Shown piece after piece: positions 7,961 through 15,462 of a stretch of 24,521 nucleotides of DNA. The stretch is from contig CAYPLR010000024.1 in the NCBI GenBank assembly GCA_964411675.1, positions 1 to 24,521 of the forward strand. Direction: 5' to 3'. The number at the start of each line of letters is the position of its first letter. The stretch's first letter is position 1. Both the position numbers and the translations under genes were made by a program. Source of the DNA: JAAYBG01 sp964411675. GTDB taxonomy: Bacteria; Bacillota_I; Bacilli_A; ML615J-28; CAG-698. The notes below the pieces were generated by a model. It had not been told where the DNA came from and ran no database searches. It worked only from the letters and a program-made list of their open reading frames with translations.

Positions 7961-7989
7961 ATTATACACTAATTGATTCCTATTTTCTA
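7961..7989 (-). promoter_or_regulatory. Promoter of tRNA-Gln
   Basis: TAGAAA (7984-7989), a 17-bp spacer and TATAAT (7961-7966), about 13 bp before the tRNA 5' end. It lies directly behind the stop of the GyrI-like gene. Confidence 0.6.
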
Positions 7990-7996
7990 GTAGTAA

Positions 7997-8722
7997 TTAT
8001 AATTTTTTAATCGGGAAAAACAAATAAAGTTGACCATTTTCTGAAGGGCAATTATACTCTTGAACAGCTCCCACAAGATTTAGTCTATTCTCAGGGATAT
8101 ATCCATGAATCACATAATCAAACACTTCTTGATAATTGTCATCTACACGAGCATACAAGTATTCGAAAGCAGGAATTGTCCATTTTTCCCATCCTCTTGG
8201 TGCTTTGATGCGATCCCCCACTTCAACTCCAGCCATGTAATATCCTTCTTTAAAATCTTTCCATGGTAAAAAGCTCATTGTTTCATCGCTCATTGCTCCC
8301 CAAAAGCCAACAGCATTTCCATGATCATCTTTCTTAGCAAATATGGTAATTTCTCCGTATTTTTTCCCCAAGTCATTCCATAATGCTTCAATATCATTGG
8401 TAGTCTTTTCCTTATCAAAGTAAATTACTTTCCCCAATATGGAAAATGCATCTCGTTCACAACTACTGACTTCAATTGTTATTTTTTTACTAGTAGCTTT
8501 GGGAACTTCTATTTTCTGCTCTAGAGATATTTCTTCCTTTTCTTTTATCTTAGGACTATTCATTTTTTCTTCCTTATGATTCGTTTGATTCGTTTTTTTG
8601 CTCTTTTGAATACTCGAATATGTGAATAATAAGATTGTTATAAAAACAATCATGATTAGCCCTGCAACTAAATAATAGTTAAAAGGATCTATATCTGATA
8701 AAACTGTTTGGTAATAAATCAT
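7997..8722 (-). CDS. Membrane-anchored protein with a GyrI-like / AraC-type effector-binding domain
   Basis: A 241-residue protein with one transmembrane segment (about 17-36), a Lys/Glu-rich linker (37-80) and a C-terminal domain (81-241) that looks like the GyrI/AraC effector-binding fold. Supporting features are the ILGKVIYF opening, the central GDRIKAPRGWEKWTIPAFEYLYARV stretch split around residues 170-195, and the YVIHGYIPEN...YLFFPIK ending. Such domains bind small hydrophobic molecules. No DNA-binding domain is present, so it is not a normal regulator. Its ATG overlaps the crtO-like stop by 4 bp and it is the last gene of the five-gene operon, which suggests binding or handling of the lipid product or its precursor; that is inference. 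Confidence 0.75.
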   Translation of the reverse strand: MIYYQTVLSDIDPFNYYLVAGLIMIVFITILLFTYSSIQKSKKTNQTNHKEEKMNSPKIKEKEEISLEQKIEVPKATSKKITIEVSSCERDAFSILGKVIYFDKEKTTNDIEALWNDLGKKYGEITIFAKKDDHGNAVGFWGAMSDETMSFLPWKDFKEGYYMAGVEVGDRIKAPRGWEKWTIPAFEYLYARVDDNYQEVFDYVIHGYIPENRLNLVGAVQEYNCPSENGQLYLFFPIKKL

Positions 8723-9219
8723 ATCTTTTCTCTACCCTTCAAATTGTTTAATAAATTTTGCACTCTAGGACGATTATACCTTTGTACAATAATACAAGGC
8801 ATATTGACCAATAGCGCATATATCAGCATAATCCATGGTACCATTGGTGGTGTAAATAACCAAAATATCCAAAAAAAGAATATGGGTAACCAATGTGTCA
8901 TTTCTCCTCGTGCTGATTCGATTAAAAAGCGTTCTAGACTCTCTTTACTAAAACTATCTAGTTTCTTCTTTCGAAAGCCTCGCTTTTTCCAAACCATTCC
9001 TCCATCAGGTAAAAGATGTTTCCATTTTTTTACTGAAAATAGTTTTTCATACAACTTTCCTTCTTGTTCCCAATGATGAGAACGAAAAATAAACTTATCT
9101 GGTGAAAAGCAAGGATTGGGAAGAAATAAACATAATAATGCTAATCCAGCTTGTAGACATAACCATACTAAAAAGCATAATAAAATTGTCCACCCATCAG
9201 GCAAAAAGAGAATTCTCAT
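8719..9219 (-). CDS. crtO: CrtO-like glycosyl-carotenoid acyltransferase
   Basis: A 166-residue membrane protein matching the small CrtO acyltransferase of staphyloxanthin synthesis in length and motifs. An N-terminal hydrophobic helix (about 11-34) leads into LPNPCFSPDKFIFR, then HHWEQEGKLYEKLF, LLPDGG and the ESARGEMTHW block (101-110), a second hydrophobic stretch (111-147) and the end IVQRYNRPR. In Staphylococcus aureus CrtO puts a fatty acyl chain on the C6'' hydroxyl of the glucosyl carotenoid. It overlaps the CrtQ-like gene upstream and the GyrI-like gene downstream by 4 bp each. The real acceptor here is unknown because the cluster has no CrtM. Confidence 0.85.
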   Translation of the reverse strand: MRILFLPDGWTILLCFLVWLCLQAGLALLCLFLPNPCFSPDKFIFRSHHWEQEGKLYEKLFSVKKWKHLLPDGGMVWKKRGFRKKKLDSFSKESLERFLIESARGEMTHWLPIFFFWIFWLFTPPMVPWIMLIYALLVNMPCIIVQRYNRPRVQNLLNNLKGREKI

Positions 9220-10328
9220 TGTTCTTCCTCCGTATTAATCGCCCTATCCTTCCAAATTACTTTCATTTTAAAAACTTTCTTGATTAATGATACAACAAAA
9301 ACAGCTATAAAAGCAAGAAGTAAAATTGGATAAAATAATATAGTCCAAACTTTAAACTTTCCTATTTTCCTTGTTATGATCAATAATACTACAATCCAAA
9401 CAAGATAAAGAACCCCATATATCATAAGCCAATTGATATTCTTTAATATACTAAAACGAATGATTTGTAAGGGAACAGAAGCAAGAGAAGATATCAAGAA
9501 AAAAACTAACAACCCTATTAAAACAGGAATTTTTGTTGCTCCTGTTGCTAGATTTTTTGTCCACCCTTGCAACAAACTCTTGAAGCCTCCACTATACATT
9601 CGAAAAGAAATATCCTTGTCTCCTAGAAATACTTTGTAAGGGACTTGCTTTGCTCTCATCTTTTGTGCTAGTGCCATGTCTTCAACAATAGCCCCTTTTA
9701 CGCTTTCATGTCCCCCTATTCTTTGATAGTCATCACGAGAAACCATGATAATGGGGCCAAATAAGCCAAAATTTTGGGGTTTTGGTAAGGCAGAGCCATT
9801 TCCAGCAATTTGAACAACGTTGAAAAAAAGAGAAAACTGTTCATAAAACCTTTGCGTTCTATGATAAGGTTGAATCGAAATCACACATTGATGTTTTGTG
9901 TAAATTGCTATTAGTTTTTCTATTGCATTTTCCTGTAATCTTACATCTGCATCGAGGAATAGTAAAATATCTCCCGTTGCCGCATTTGCTCCACTTGCAC
10001 AAGCCCAGTTTTTTCCATGCCATCCTTGTGGTTTGCTTTGAAGAGCAATCAATGAAACTCTAAAACTCTCTACTACTTCTTTTGTATCATCGGTTGAAGC
10101 ATCATCCACACAAATAATTTCATGAATAGAAATGCTTTGTCTTTGTAAATCAGTAAGTAATAAACCAATATTTTTCTCTTCATTGCGAGCTGGAATAATG
10201 ATAGACAATTTTATATTCTTACAATCTCTCTTGTTTTCAACTTTTAATTTAGGAAAACGATAAAAAAGAATGATTGATGCAATAAAGCCAATAATAACAA
10301 TGGTAATTCTTACAAGATTCAAAGTCAT
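9216..10328 (-). CDS. crtQ: CrtQ-like family 2 glycosyltransferase
   Basis: A 370-residue membrane-bound GT2 glycosyltransferase. An N-terminal anchor (about 5-25) is followed by the GT-A domain: LSIIIPARNEE (41-51), DDAS (75-78), the DAD metal site (126-128), EDMALAQKM acceptor/base region and QGWTKN as the Q-x-x-R-W-like motif. Three or four C-terminal membrane segments follow. Length and motifs fit 4,4'-diaponeurosporenoate glycosyltransferase CrtQ, which attaches glucose to a carotenoid carboxylate. It is translationally coupled on both sides (4-bp overlaps) between an FAD oxidoreductase and the CrtO-like acyltransferase. Confidence 0.85.
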   Translation of the reverse strand: MTLNLVRITIVIIGFIASIILFYRFPKLKVENKRDCKNIKLSIIIPARNEEKNIGLLLTDLQRQSISIHEIICVDDASTDDTKEVVESFRVSLIALQSKPQGWHGKNWACASGANAATGDILLFLDADVRLQENAIEKLIAIYTKHQCVISIQPYHRTQRFYEQFSLFFNVVQIAGNGSALPKPQNFGLFGPIIMVSRDDYQRIGGHESVKGAIVEDMALAQKMRAKQVPYKVFLGDKDISFRMYSGGFKSLLQGWTKNLATGATKIPVLIGLLVFFLISSLASVPLQIIRFSILKNINWLMIYGVLYLVWIVVLLIITRKIGKFKVWTILFYPILLLAFIAVFVVSLIKKVFKMKVIWKDRAINTEEEQ

Positions 10329-11899
10329 AGTTTTTCTCTTCTTAATTCTTTTTGGATTTTATCTGCTGTTAATTTACCGGTTAATACAGAAACAGGTAAT
10401 CCAGATGGACTAAATGACCACTGGCCACATTGATAAATATCTTTTATTGGGGTGTTAATGGATGTCAACATTTTTTTAAATCTATTCTCTGATGGTGTGA
10501 TTGGATTAGTAAATGACCATCCTGTAATCGCTCCATCGGCATTGCTTGTCCGATTCATAATGGTTAATGGAGTTGAACAACGTGTAAAAATAATTTCTTT
10601 TTCCCAAGCAGGAAAAATGGTATTGTTTAATACTTCAATGATTTTATTTGTACAGATTTCTCTCAAAAGTTTACTTTCCCCCAAATTTACAAAATAGTTC
10701 TCCAATTGATAATCAAACAGAGTACTTACAATTATACTTGTTTTTCCTTTTGGTGATAGACTTTCATCACGAATAGTAGGGCATGATATTTCATAAGTTG
10801 TTGTTGCTAAGTAATTCTTTATCCAAGCGATTAACTCTTCTTTTTCATGTGTTTCTTGCCAAGGTTTTAAGGAAGATAGTCCATCTTTTACTGGGGTATA
10901 AAAAGCATGTGCTCCACATATATTGGCAAAATATTCTTTTGGTAACTCAGTTCCAAGATATAGGGTAAAGACAGAATCACCACCAACACTTTGTGTTACT
11001 AAAACTTTTTGTTTGATAAATTTTTTCGTGTTTATCTCATGAAGGCCTTGATACAATGTTTTTTGATTGGCGGCCCAAACTAGTTTTTTATATTGGTAAA
11101 CTTCATGATTACTTGTTTCAACAGTATGATTAACAGAATCAATTCTTGAAACTTCTGTTTTCGTTTTTATTTCTCCACCATGATGATTAATATATTCAGT
11201 CATCTTAGCAACCAGAGTTCCTGTTCCTCCCAGAGGATAGCAATAATCCAAATAAAGGCCAAAATAACTCAACGCAAAAAATGTGGGTGTTTTCTTAAAG
11301 AAGTGTTGAATAACAACATCAATCAGGGCTTGATTATTGGTGAAGCGTTGCAAATATTCTCCAACTGGAGCAGTTAATTTACTAGCCTTACCTATTTTAA
11401 TCTGATATTTTACTAACCATGGTAACAAGGTTTTTACTAAATACTTTCGATCTTTCATATTTTCTAGGAACAAAGGGTTATCAATACCATAGATAACTTC
11501 CATATAATTCATCACTTTTTTTATTTCTCTTGCAATGGATTCAATATCTTGGTGATCATTGGGAAACTGTTTCCCTAATAATTGAAAATACTCCTCTATA
11601 CTTAGGGCTGATTCTAACCTCACCCAGTCTTTTTCTAAACCAATGGATACTGAATTAGGAATGAATTGAATATCTATTCCTAAGTTTTTCAACATAGGAA
11701 ACAAAATTCCTGAATTTTCGAAGGCTCTAATTCCCCAATCAAAGGCAAAACCAGACTCCCAAAATGTTCCAACAAGACCTCCAAGATGCTCTTCTTTTTC
11801 GCAAAGCAATACTCGATATCCCTTTTTTAAAAGAAAAGCAGCACTGGTTAGACCTGCAATTCCACCACCAACAACGATTACATCATACTCTTTCATCAT
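10325..11899 (-). CDS. CrtI/CrtN/CrtISO-type FAD-dependent oxidoreductase (second of pair)
   Basis: A 524-residue flavoprotein of the carotenoid desaturase/isomerase/retinol saturase group. The dinucleotide site VVGGGIAGLTSA (9-20) is followed by E34 and the HLGG turn (39-41). The C-terminal FAD contact is GQWSFSPSGLPVSVLTGKLTADKI split around residues 490-515; this SPSGLP form is closer to CrtISO/retinol saturase proteins than to CrtN, whose motif is HPGGGIP-like. It could dehydrogenate, isomerise or oxidise a polyene or other lipid chain. Its ATG overlaps the stop of the first oxidoreductase as ATGA; a second ATG follows directly. Calling it CrtN or CrtP would go beyond the sequence. Confidence 0.8.
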   Translation of the reverse strand: MMKEYDVIVVGGGIAGLTSAAFLLKKGYRVLLCEKEEHLGGLVGTFWESGFAFDWGIRAFENSGILFPMLKNLGIDIQFIPNSVSIGLEKDWVRLESALSIEEYFQLLGKQFPNDHQDIESIAREIKKVMNYMEVIYGIDNPLFLENMKDRKYLVKTLLPWLVKYQIKIGKASKLTAPVGEYLQRFTNNQALIDVVIQHFFKKTPTFFALSYFGLYLDYCYPLGGTGTLVAKMTEYINHHGGEIKTKTEVSRIDSVNHTVETSNHEVYQYKKLVWAANQKTLYQGLHEINTKKFIKQKVLVTQSVGGDSVFTLYLGTELPKEYFANICGAHAFYTPVKDGLSSLKPWQETHEKEELIAWIKNYLATTTYEISCPTIRDESLSPKGKTSIIVSTLFDYQLENYFVNLGESKLLREICTNKIIEVLNNTIFPAWEKEIIFTRCSTPLTIMNRTSNADGAITGWSFTNPITPSENRFKKMLTSINTPIKDIYQCGQWSFSPSGLPVSVLTGKLTADKIQKELRREKL

Positions 11900-13752
11900 G
11901 ATTTTTCCTCATTAAAATACGTGATTACTTTTTTAATAGCCACTGCTTTTCCTTCTTGTTGGAAACAAATACAATTTTTTTCGTATTCTTCTAGTTTACT
12001 TGTTGAAACTGGGTTTTTTTGCCAACACTTTTTAGCGCCGACAAAATTTCCAACACTGACTCTTCTCATAATTCCCCTGATATTAGTTAGCTCTTTTTTG
12101 GTACAAGCAGGGTGTTCACAATAACGGCATCTCATTGCTTCATGCATAATTTGTTTAACATCTTCAGGATACTCAGAGAATAGTTTATCTCTGGTTACTG
12201 GTTTATCAATGATTCTAACATAGTTTTCTTGATCTTTTTGATAAACATAAGGTGCTTTTTTATATTTCTTTAAAACAGCATTCGCTGCAGCAATACCTGA
12301 GGTTGTTACCGTTGGCGTTCCTGTTCCCATTACAGTTGATTCCCCGCAACAAAATAGATTCTTCCATTCTGTACGAGTGTGTAATCTTTTAAACATATGC
12401 TGACCAAGCATTTGCTTGGGTCCCGCCACAGCACCACCATTTTTCATCGTATAACGTTCCACTGTTTTTGGGGTCGCAAGTTCAATATAACGAATTCCTT
12501 GAGAAAAGCCAGGAAATCTCTTTTCTAAAACAGTAATCAAACGTTCTTTTTCTTTTTGCTTTTTCTCCAAATATTCAATCTTGTTCAAAGAATCCCATTT
12601 TTCAAAAGTAGGACCAATAGCCATGACAATATGCTCATCTTCTCCACATAAAGTATAATCATCAATACTAAATATATAAGCCGTAACTTCACTTTCATCA
12701 ATTTGATGAGGCTTTCCTACCAACATTTCAATTGGCTGTGTATCTTTAGGAATGATATTGCGATCAACAACGGTGTATAAAACAACACTAGGATAGGTTG
12801 GTACTAAATTCTTTGCCCAGATACGACGTTTCATCGTAGTATATTTTTCTGGTAATAATTTTTCATATAAATTCCAAACAGTTCCAGAATAAATAATATC
12901 ATTTGCTTCCATTGTACTACCATCATTTAATAAAACTCCTGATGGTTTTTGATGGTCAAATAGAATTTGTACTACTTCTTTTTCTAGAACCATATCCCCA
13001 TTGTTTTCTTCAATTACTTTTTCTAGTTTTCCTGGAAGAAACAATGTTGAACCGGCTGGATAATAACTACCACCGATATGGTTATCAATAAACATCACTG
13101 CAGCTAACACAGCAGGCGATTCCTCAACAGTACTATAACAATAGGTAGATGTTAATTTATCAAAGAAATTAAAAATTTGTGGTGTTTTAAAATATTTTTC
13201 TAATAAACTTCTCGCACTTTTGTTCAAATATCCAAGAAAGCGAATATAAGAGGCAGGATGACGAAAAACGCTTTTTAGGGCTGCTTTCTTATCCGTTTCA
13301 TCTGCTGTGGTATATGTTGGTGTTTCAACCATGATATGTTGATACATTTTACCCATATCATTGTAAAAGCGTCTAATTCCTTCTTTTTCCAATGGAAAAA
13401 CTTCAGTTAATTCTTGTACAAACCGCTCAACATTAGGCCAAAATCGAATTCTTTTTCCTTCATAATTGACACAATATAAAAGATCATGTTTAATCATATC
13501 AATGGGTTCTTCTAAGCAATTAAAAACAAAGCGATGAGAATTAAATCCATTTTCACCAAAGCCATAAAGCATAGCAGATCCTTGATCAAAAACGCGTTGA
13601 CTTCGTTTGAATATTCCACAGGATCCTCCCGGATTATAATTTTTGTCAATCACCGCAACTTTTAAATTGCGCTTTGCTAATAAACTTCCAGCTGTTAAGC
13701 CAGCAAGTCCTCCACCAATTATAATAACATCATGCCTCACATGTACCCCCAT
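11896..13752 (-). CDS. CrtI-type FAD-dependent oxidoreductase with a C-terminal Cys-rich domain (first of pair)
   Basis: A 618-residue flavoprotein, about 100 longer than usual. The FAD site is IIIGGGLAGLTAGSLL (about 9-25), then D35 and the NPGGSCG turn. The C-terminal FAD contact CCGESTVMGTGTPTVTTSG is near 470-490. A tail beginning near 535 has C542-x2-C545-x4-C550, then C576 and C594-x-C596, recalling the Fe-S domain of GltD/DPYD enzymes but lacking the usual fourth Cys of the first motif. Such a tail could pass electrons to or from the flavin. Two starts are possible: ATG at 13752 with a weak AAGGT, or GTG at 13740 preceded by GGGGG; the longer is given. It is first in the five-gene operon. 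Confidence 0.8.
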   Translation of the reverse strand: MGVHVRHDVIIIGGGLAGLTAGSLLAKRNLKVAVIDKNYNPGGSCGIFKRSQRVFDQGSAMLYGFGENGFNSHRFVFNCLEEPIDMIKHDLLYCVNYEGKRIRFWPNVERFVQELTEVFPLEKEGIRRFYNDMGKMYQHIMVETPTYTTADETDKKAALKSVFRHPASYIRFLGYLNKSARSLLEKYFKTPQIFNFFDKLTSTYCYSTVEESPAVLAAVMFIDNHIGGSYYPAGSTLFLPGKLEKVIEENNGDMVLEKEVVQILFDHQKPSGVLLNDGSTMEANDIIYSGTVWNLYEKLLPEKYTTMKRRIWAKNLVPTYPSVVLYTVVDRNIIPKDTQPIEMLVGKPHQIDESEVTAYIFSIDDYTLCGEDEHIVMAIGPTFEKWDSLNKIEYLEKKQKEKERLITVLEKRFPGFSQGIRYIELATPKTVERYTMKNGGAVAGPKQMLGQHMFKRLHTRTEWKNLFCCGESTVMGTGTPTVTTSGIAAANAVLKKYKKAPYVYQKDQENYVRIIDKPVTRDKLFSEYPEDVKQIMHEAMRCRYCEHPACTKKELTNIRGIMRRVSVGNFVGAKKCWQKNPVSTSKLEEYEKNCICFQQEGKAVAIKKVITYFNEEKS

Positions 13753-13826
13753 AGTTTACCTTGATTTTTCATTAATCTTCTCATCTTAACTCTTAAATCT
13801 ACTCTGTCTTTTCAACAAAAGCTAAA

Positions 13827-13849
13827 AGAATTTTATTCTCATTAAGAAT
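13827..13849. promoter_or_regulatory. Overlapping inverted repeats in the leader of the lipid/pigment operon
   Basis: AGAAT-TTT-ATTCT (13827-13839) shares an arm with ATTCT-CATTA-AGAAT (13835-13849), so the middle arm can pair with either side. This is a possible operator or a switching RNA stem, between the candidate promoter and the first oxidoreductase start. Confidence 0.3.
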
Positions 13850-13874
13850 ATATGATTCCTTGTAATATAGCCTT

Positions 13875-13903
13875 ATTATATCTTTTTTTTCTAAAAAAAG
13901 GAA
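13875..13903 (-). promoter_or_regulatory. Candidate promoter of the five-gene oxidoreductase/crtQ/crtO operon
   Basis: A perfect TATAAT (13875-13880) lies 17 bp after a poor -35 TTCCTT (13898-13903). It is the best sigma-A-like candidate in the 230-bp gap, and an activator might be needed. Confidence 0.4.
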
Positions 13904-13925
13904 GAGGTAATTGTAATTAGCCGAT

Positions 13926-13952
13926 GAAAAATGCTCCTTTTTTAGGAGCATT
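13926..13952 (-). terminator. Terminator after the small membrane protein gene
   Basis: Stem AATGCTCC/GGAGCATT (13930-13937 with 13945-13952), 7-base loop, followed on the minus strand by T residues. It separates the 14-kb pair from the oxidoreductase operon. Confidence 0.8.
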
Positions 13953-13984
13953 CATAGGGTTATTTTTTATCTGAAATTTGATTA

Positions 13985-14269
13985 TTATCTTCTCGAATAA
14001 TGGGGTACTAATAAAGCAACGATAGAACCAAGCAAAGCAAAAAAAGCAAGAATACCATAATCAATAAAGCCTTGATCTCGAAAAACTGGGAAAATGAATC
14101 CCAAGATTAAAAACACTAATGTAGCTACCAATAGTAAACTAGATATAATGATATTATATATGAGATTTTTTTTAGCTAGGAAAGTTATCAAGCGAGTCAT
14201 TTCAAACGATAAAAGTGAATATGCGAAAAAAATAATGATTTGTTTAAAGATTACTAGATCTAAAATCAT
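13985..14269 (-). CDS. Small hypothetical membrane protein
   Basis: A 94-residue protein that I do not recognise. It is mostly hydrophobic with three likely membrane helices (about 5-22, 37-60 and 71-88) separated by short charged loops (EMTRLITFLAKKN; FPVFRDQG) and a basic end HYSRR. The ATG has no clear ribosome site, so the start is uncertain and expression may depend on coupling to the gene 23 bp upstream. It lies between the TIGR04076-like gene and a good terminator, so the two probably form one transcript. Confidence 0.55.
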   Translation of the reverse strand: MILDLVIFKQIIIFFAYSLLSFEMTRLITFLAKKNLIYNIIISSLLLVATLVFLILGFIFPVFRDQGFIDYGILAFFALLGSIVALLVPHYSRR

Positions 14270-14292
14270 ACTATCAGTGTTAAAGAAAAAAA

Positions 14293-14643
14293 CTATATAT
14301 CATAGAATTTACCTTTGTGAAAGTTTTCATTTCCAAGATTCTTTGCTTTCATCTTAAAAATAACACAACCATCTGGGCAAACTATCGTTTTACTGTATTT
14401 ACTATCGCCACCAACATTTTCTAAATCTCCACCACTTCTTACAGCTTCCATAATTGGAAACATCATCATCATTACTTTAGAACAAATCCCTTGTCCATTT
14501 GCATTGACAGGGCAACCATAAGTACAAGTATATTTATCTCCAATTTCTTCCCCATTTCGACAATACCTTTCCGTTTTATCTCCTCGAAGAAAACCAACTA
14601 CTTCAATTTCCCATTCATATTCTTCAGCATACCATTTTTTCAT
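14293..14643 (-). CDS. Small Cys-rich protein, TIGR04076 family-like
   Basis: A 116-residue cytosolic protein with six Cys (28, 40, 44, 54, 89, 93), including CTYGCP and CPDGC blocks, and a central run of Met (MMMMFP). The pattern, length and VVCPDGxVxF-like ending fit the uncharacterised TIGR04076 family. The Cys pairs suggest metal or Fe-S binding, but no function is known. AAGGGGG precedes the ATG by about 6 bases. It has its own promoter and is followed by the small membrane protein gene. No signal peptide is seen. Confidence 0.8.
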   Translation of the reverse strand: MKKWYAEEYEWEIEVVGFLRGDKTERYCRNGEEIGDKYTCTYGCPVNANGQGICSKVMMMMFPIMEAVRSGGDLENVGGDSKYSKTIVCPDGCVIFKMKAKNLGNENFHKGKFYDI

Positions 14644-14691
14644 ATATCCCCCTTGTTTTTTGTCTTTTTAAATCTTTAATTCGTTTATTAT

Positions 14692-14721
14692 ATTATAATC
14701 CATTTTGTTATGTAATTTCAA
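14692..14721 (-). promoter_or_regulatory. Promoter of the TIGR04076-like gene
   Basis: TTGAAA (14716-14721), an 18-bp spacer and TATAAT (14692-14697), about 50 bp before the start codon. Confidence 0.7.
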
Positions 14722-14772
14722 GTTGAGCATTCATCTTTTTTAAAACATGAATTTTCTTTATTGTAACAGAAT

Positions 14773-14809
14773 AAAAAAGTTAGGAGATGATTAAAATAAT
14801 CTCCTAACT
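14773..14809 (-). terminator. Terminator of the V-ATPase operon
   Basis: A perfect 11-bp stem AGTTAGGAGAT/ATCTCCTAACT (14778-14788 with 14799-14809), followed on the minus strand by six T. It begins 4 bases after the ntpD stop. Confidence 0.9.
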
Positions 14810-14812
14810 CTA

Positions 14813-15460
14813 TTAATACTCTTTTAATTGATTTGCTTTCGCTAAAATGATTTCTTTACTCTTCATCAAGCGAATAATATTACTACGTTCATTATCTTCT
14901 AGCTTCATTTGAATGTAACGAATAGAGTCAATCATATCTGGAATCATAATGAATTCTATCGCATTAACGCGTCGTCTTGTCTTTTCAATTTCTTTGGCTA
15001 ACATATCACATGATTTATCTAATTGTGCTAACTCAATCATTTTTGGTAGTAAATGAGATAAATCAATGATTGCTTGGTCTAATTCACTTGGAGTGAAAGC
15101 AAACCCATAAGTCAAATCAATGGCCTTTTGGGTTTCGTATTTCACGGTAGGAATATAAATATTCATTACTGATTTAGATCCAACTTCTATATTAGCGGCT
15201 TGTGAGGGAACCATCATTGCTTCTAGCATTCCCACGCGGCTCATTTTTAGTTTAGCCATGCCAAACTTCTTCATAATTTGGCTTAATGCTTCTTCTACTT
15301 CGATGCGTAAACTACGATTTTTTCTGATAAGCAACATGAATTGACGAATCATTTCATCTTGTTTATCTTTTAAAAGCTTATGTCCTCGCTTAGCAGTTGT
15401 AAGTTGCCTTTTTAAACGAGTCAATTCCATTCTTGTTGGATTAACACGCATTATTGACAT
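14813..15460 (-). CDS. ntpD: V-type ATPase subunit D (central stalk)
   Basis: A 215-residue subunit D, the coiled-coil rotor shaft that runs through the A3B3 head. The N-terminal NPTRMELTRLKRQLTTAKRGHKLLKDK helix (split here around residues 7-33) and the C-terminal helix with RRRVNAIEFIMIP are diagnostic. Two adjacent ATGs exist: 15463, too close to the AGAGGTG ribosome site and overlapping the ntpB stop as TAATG, and 15460, with normal spacing; the latter is chosen. It is the last gene of the operon. Confidence 0.93.
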   Translation of the reverse strand: MSIMRVNPTRMELTRLKRQLTTAKRGHKLLKDKQDEMIRQFMLLIRKNRSLRIEVEEALSQIMKKFGMAKLKMSRVGMLEAMMVPSQAANIEVGSKSVMNIYIPTVKYETQKAIDLTYGFAFTPSELDQAIIDLSHLLPKMIELAQLDKSCDMLAKEIEKTRRRVNAIEFIMIPDMIDSIRYIQMKLEDNERSNIIRLMKSKEIILAKANQLKEY

Positions 15461-15462
15461 CA

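Noticed and set aside
8708..9076. A 122-codon plus-strand frame opposite the crtO-like gene
   Set aside because: The minus-strand frame matches CrtO motifs from end to end; the plus frame has no recognisable features.
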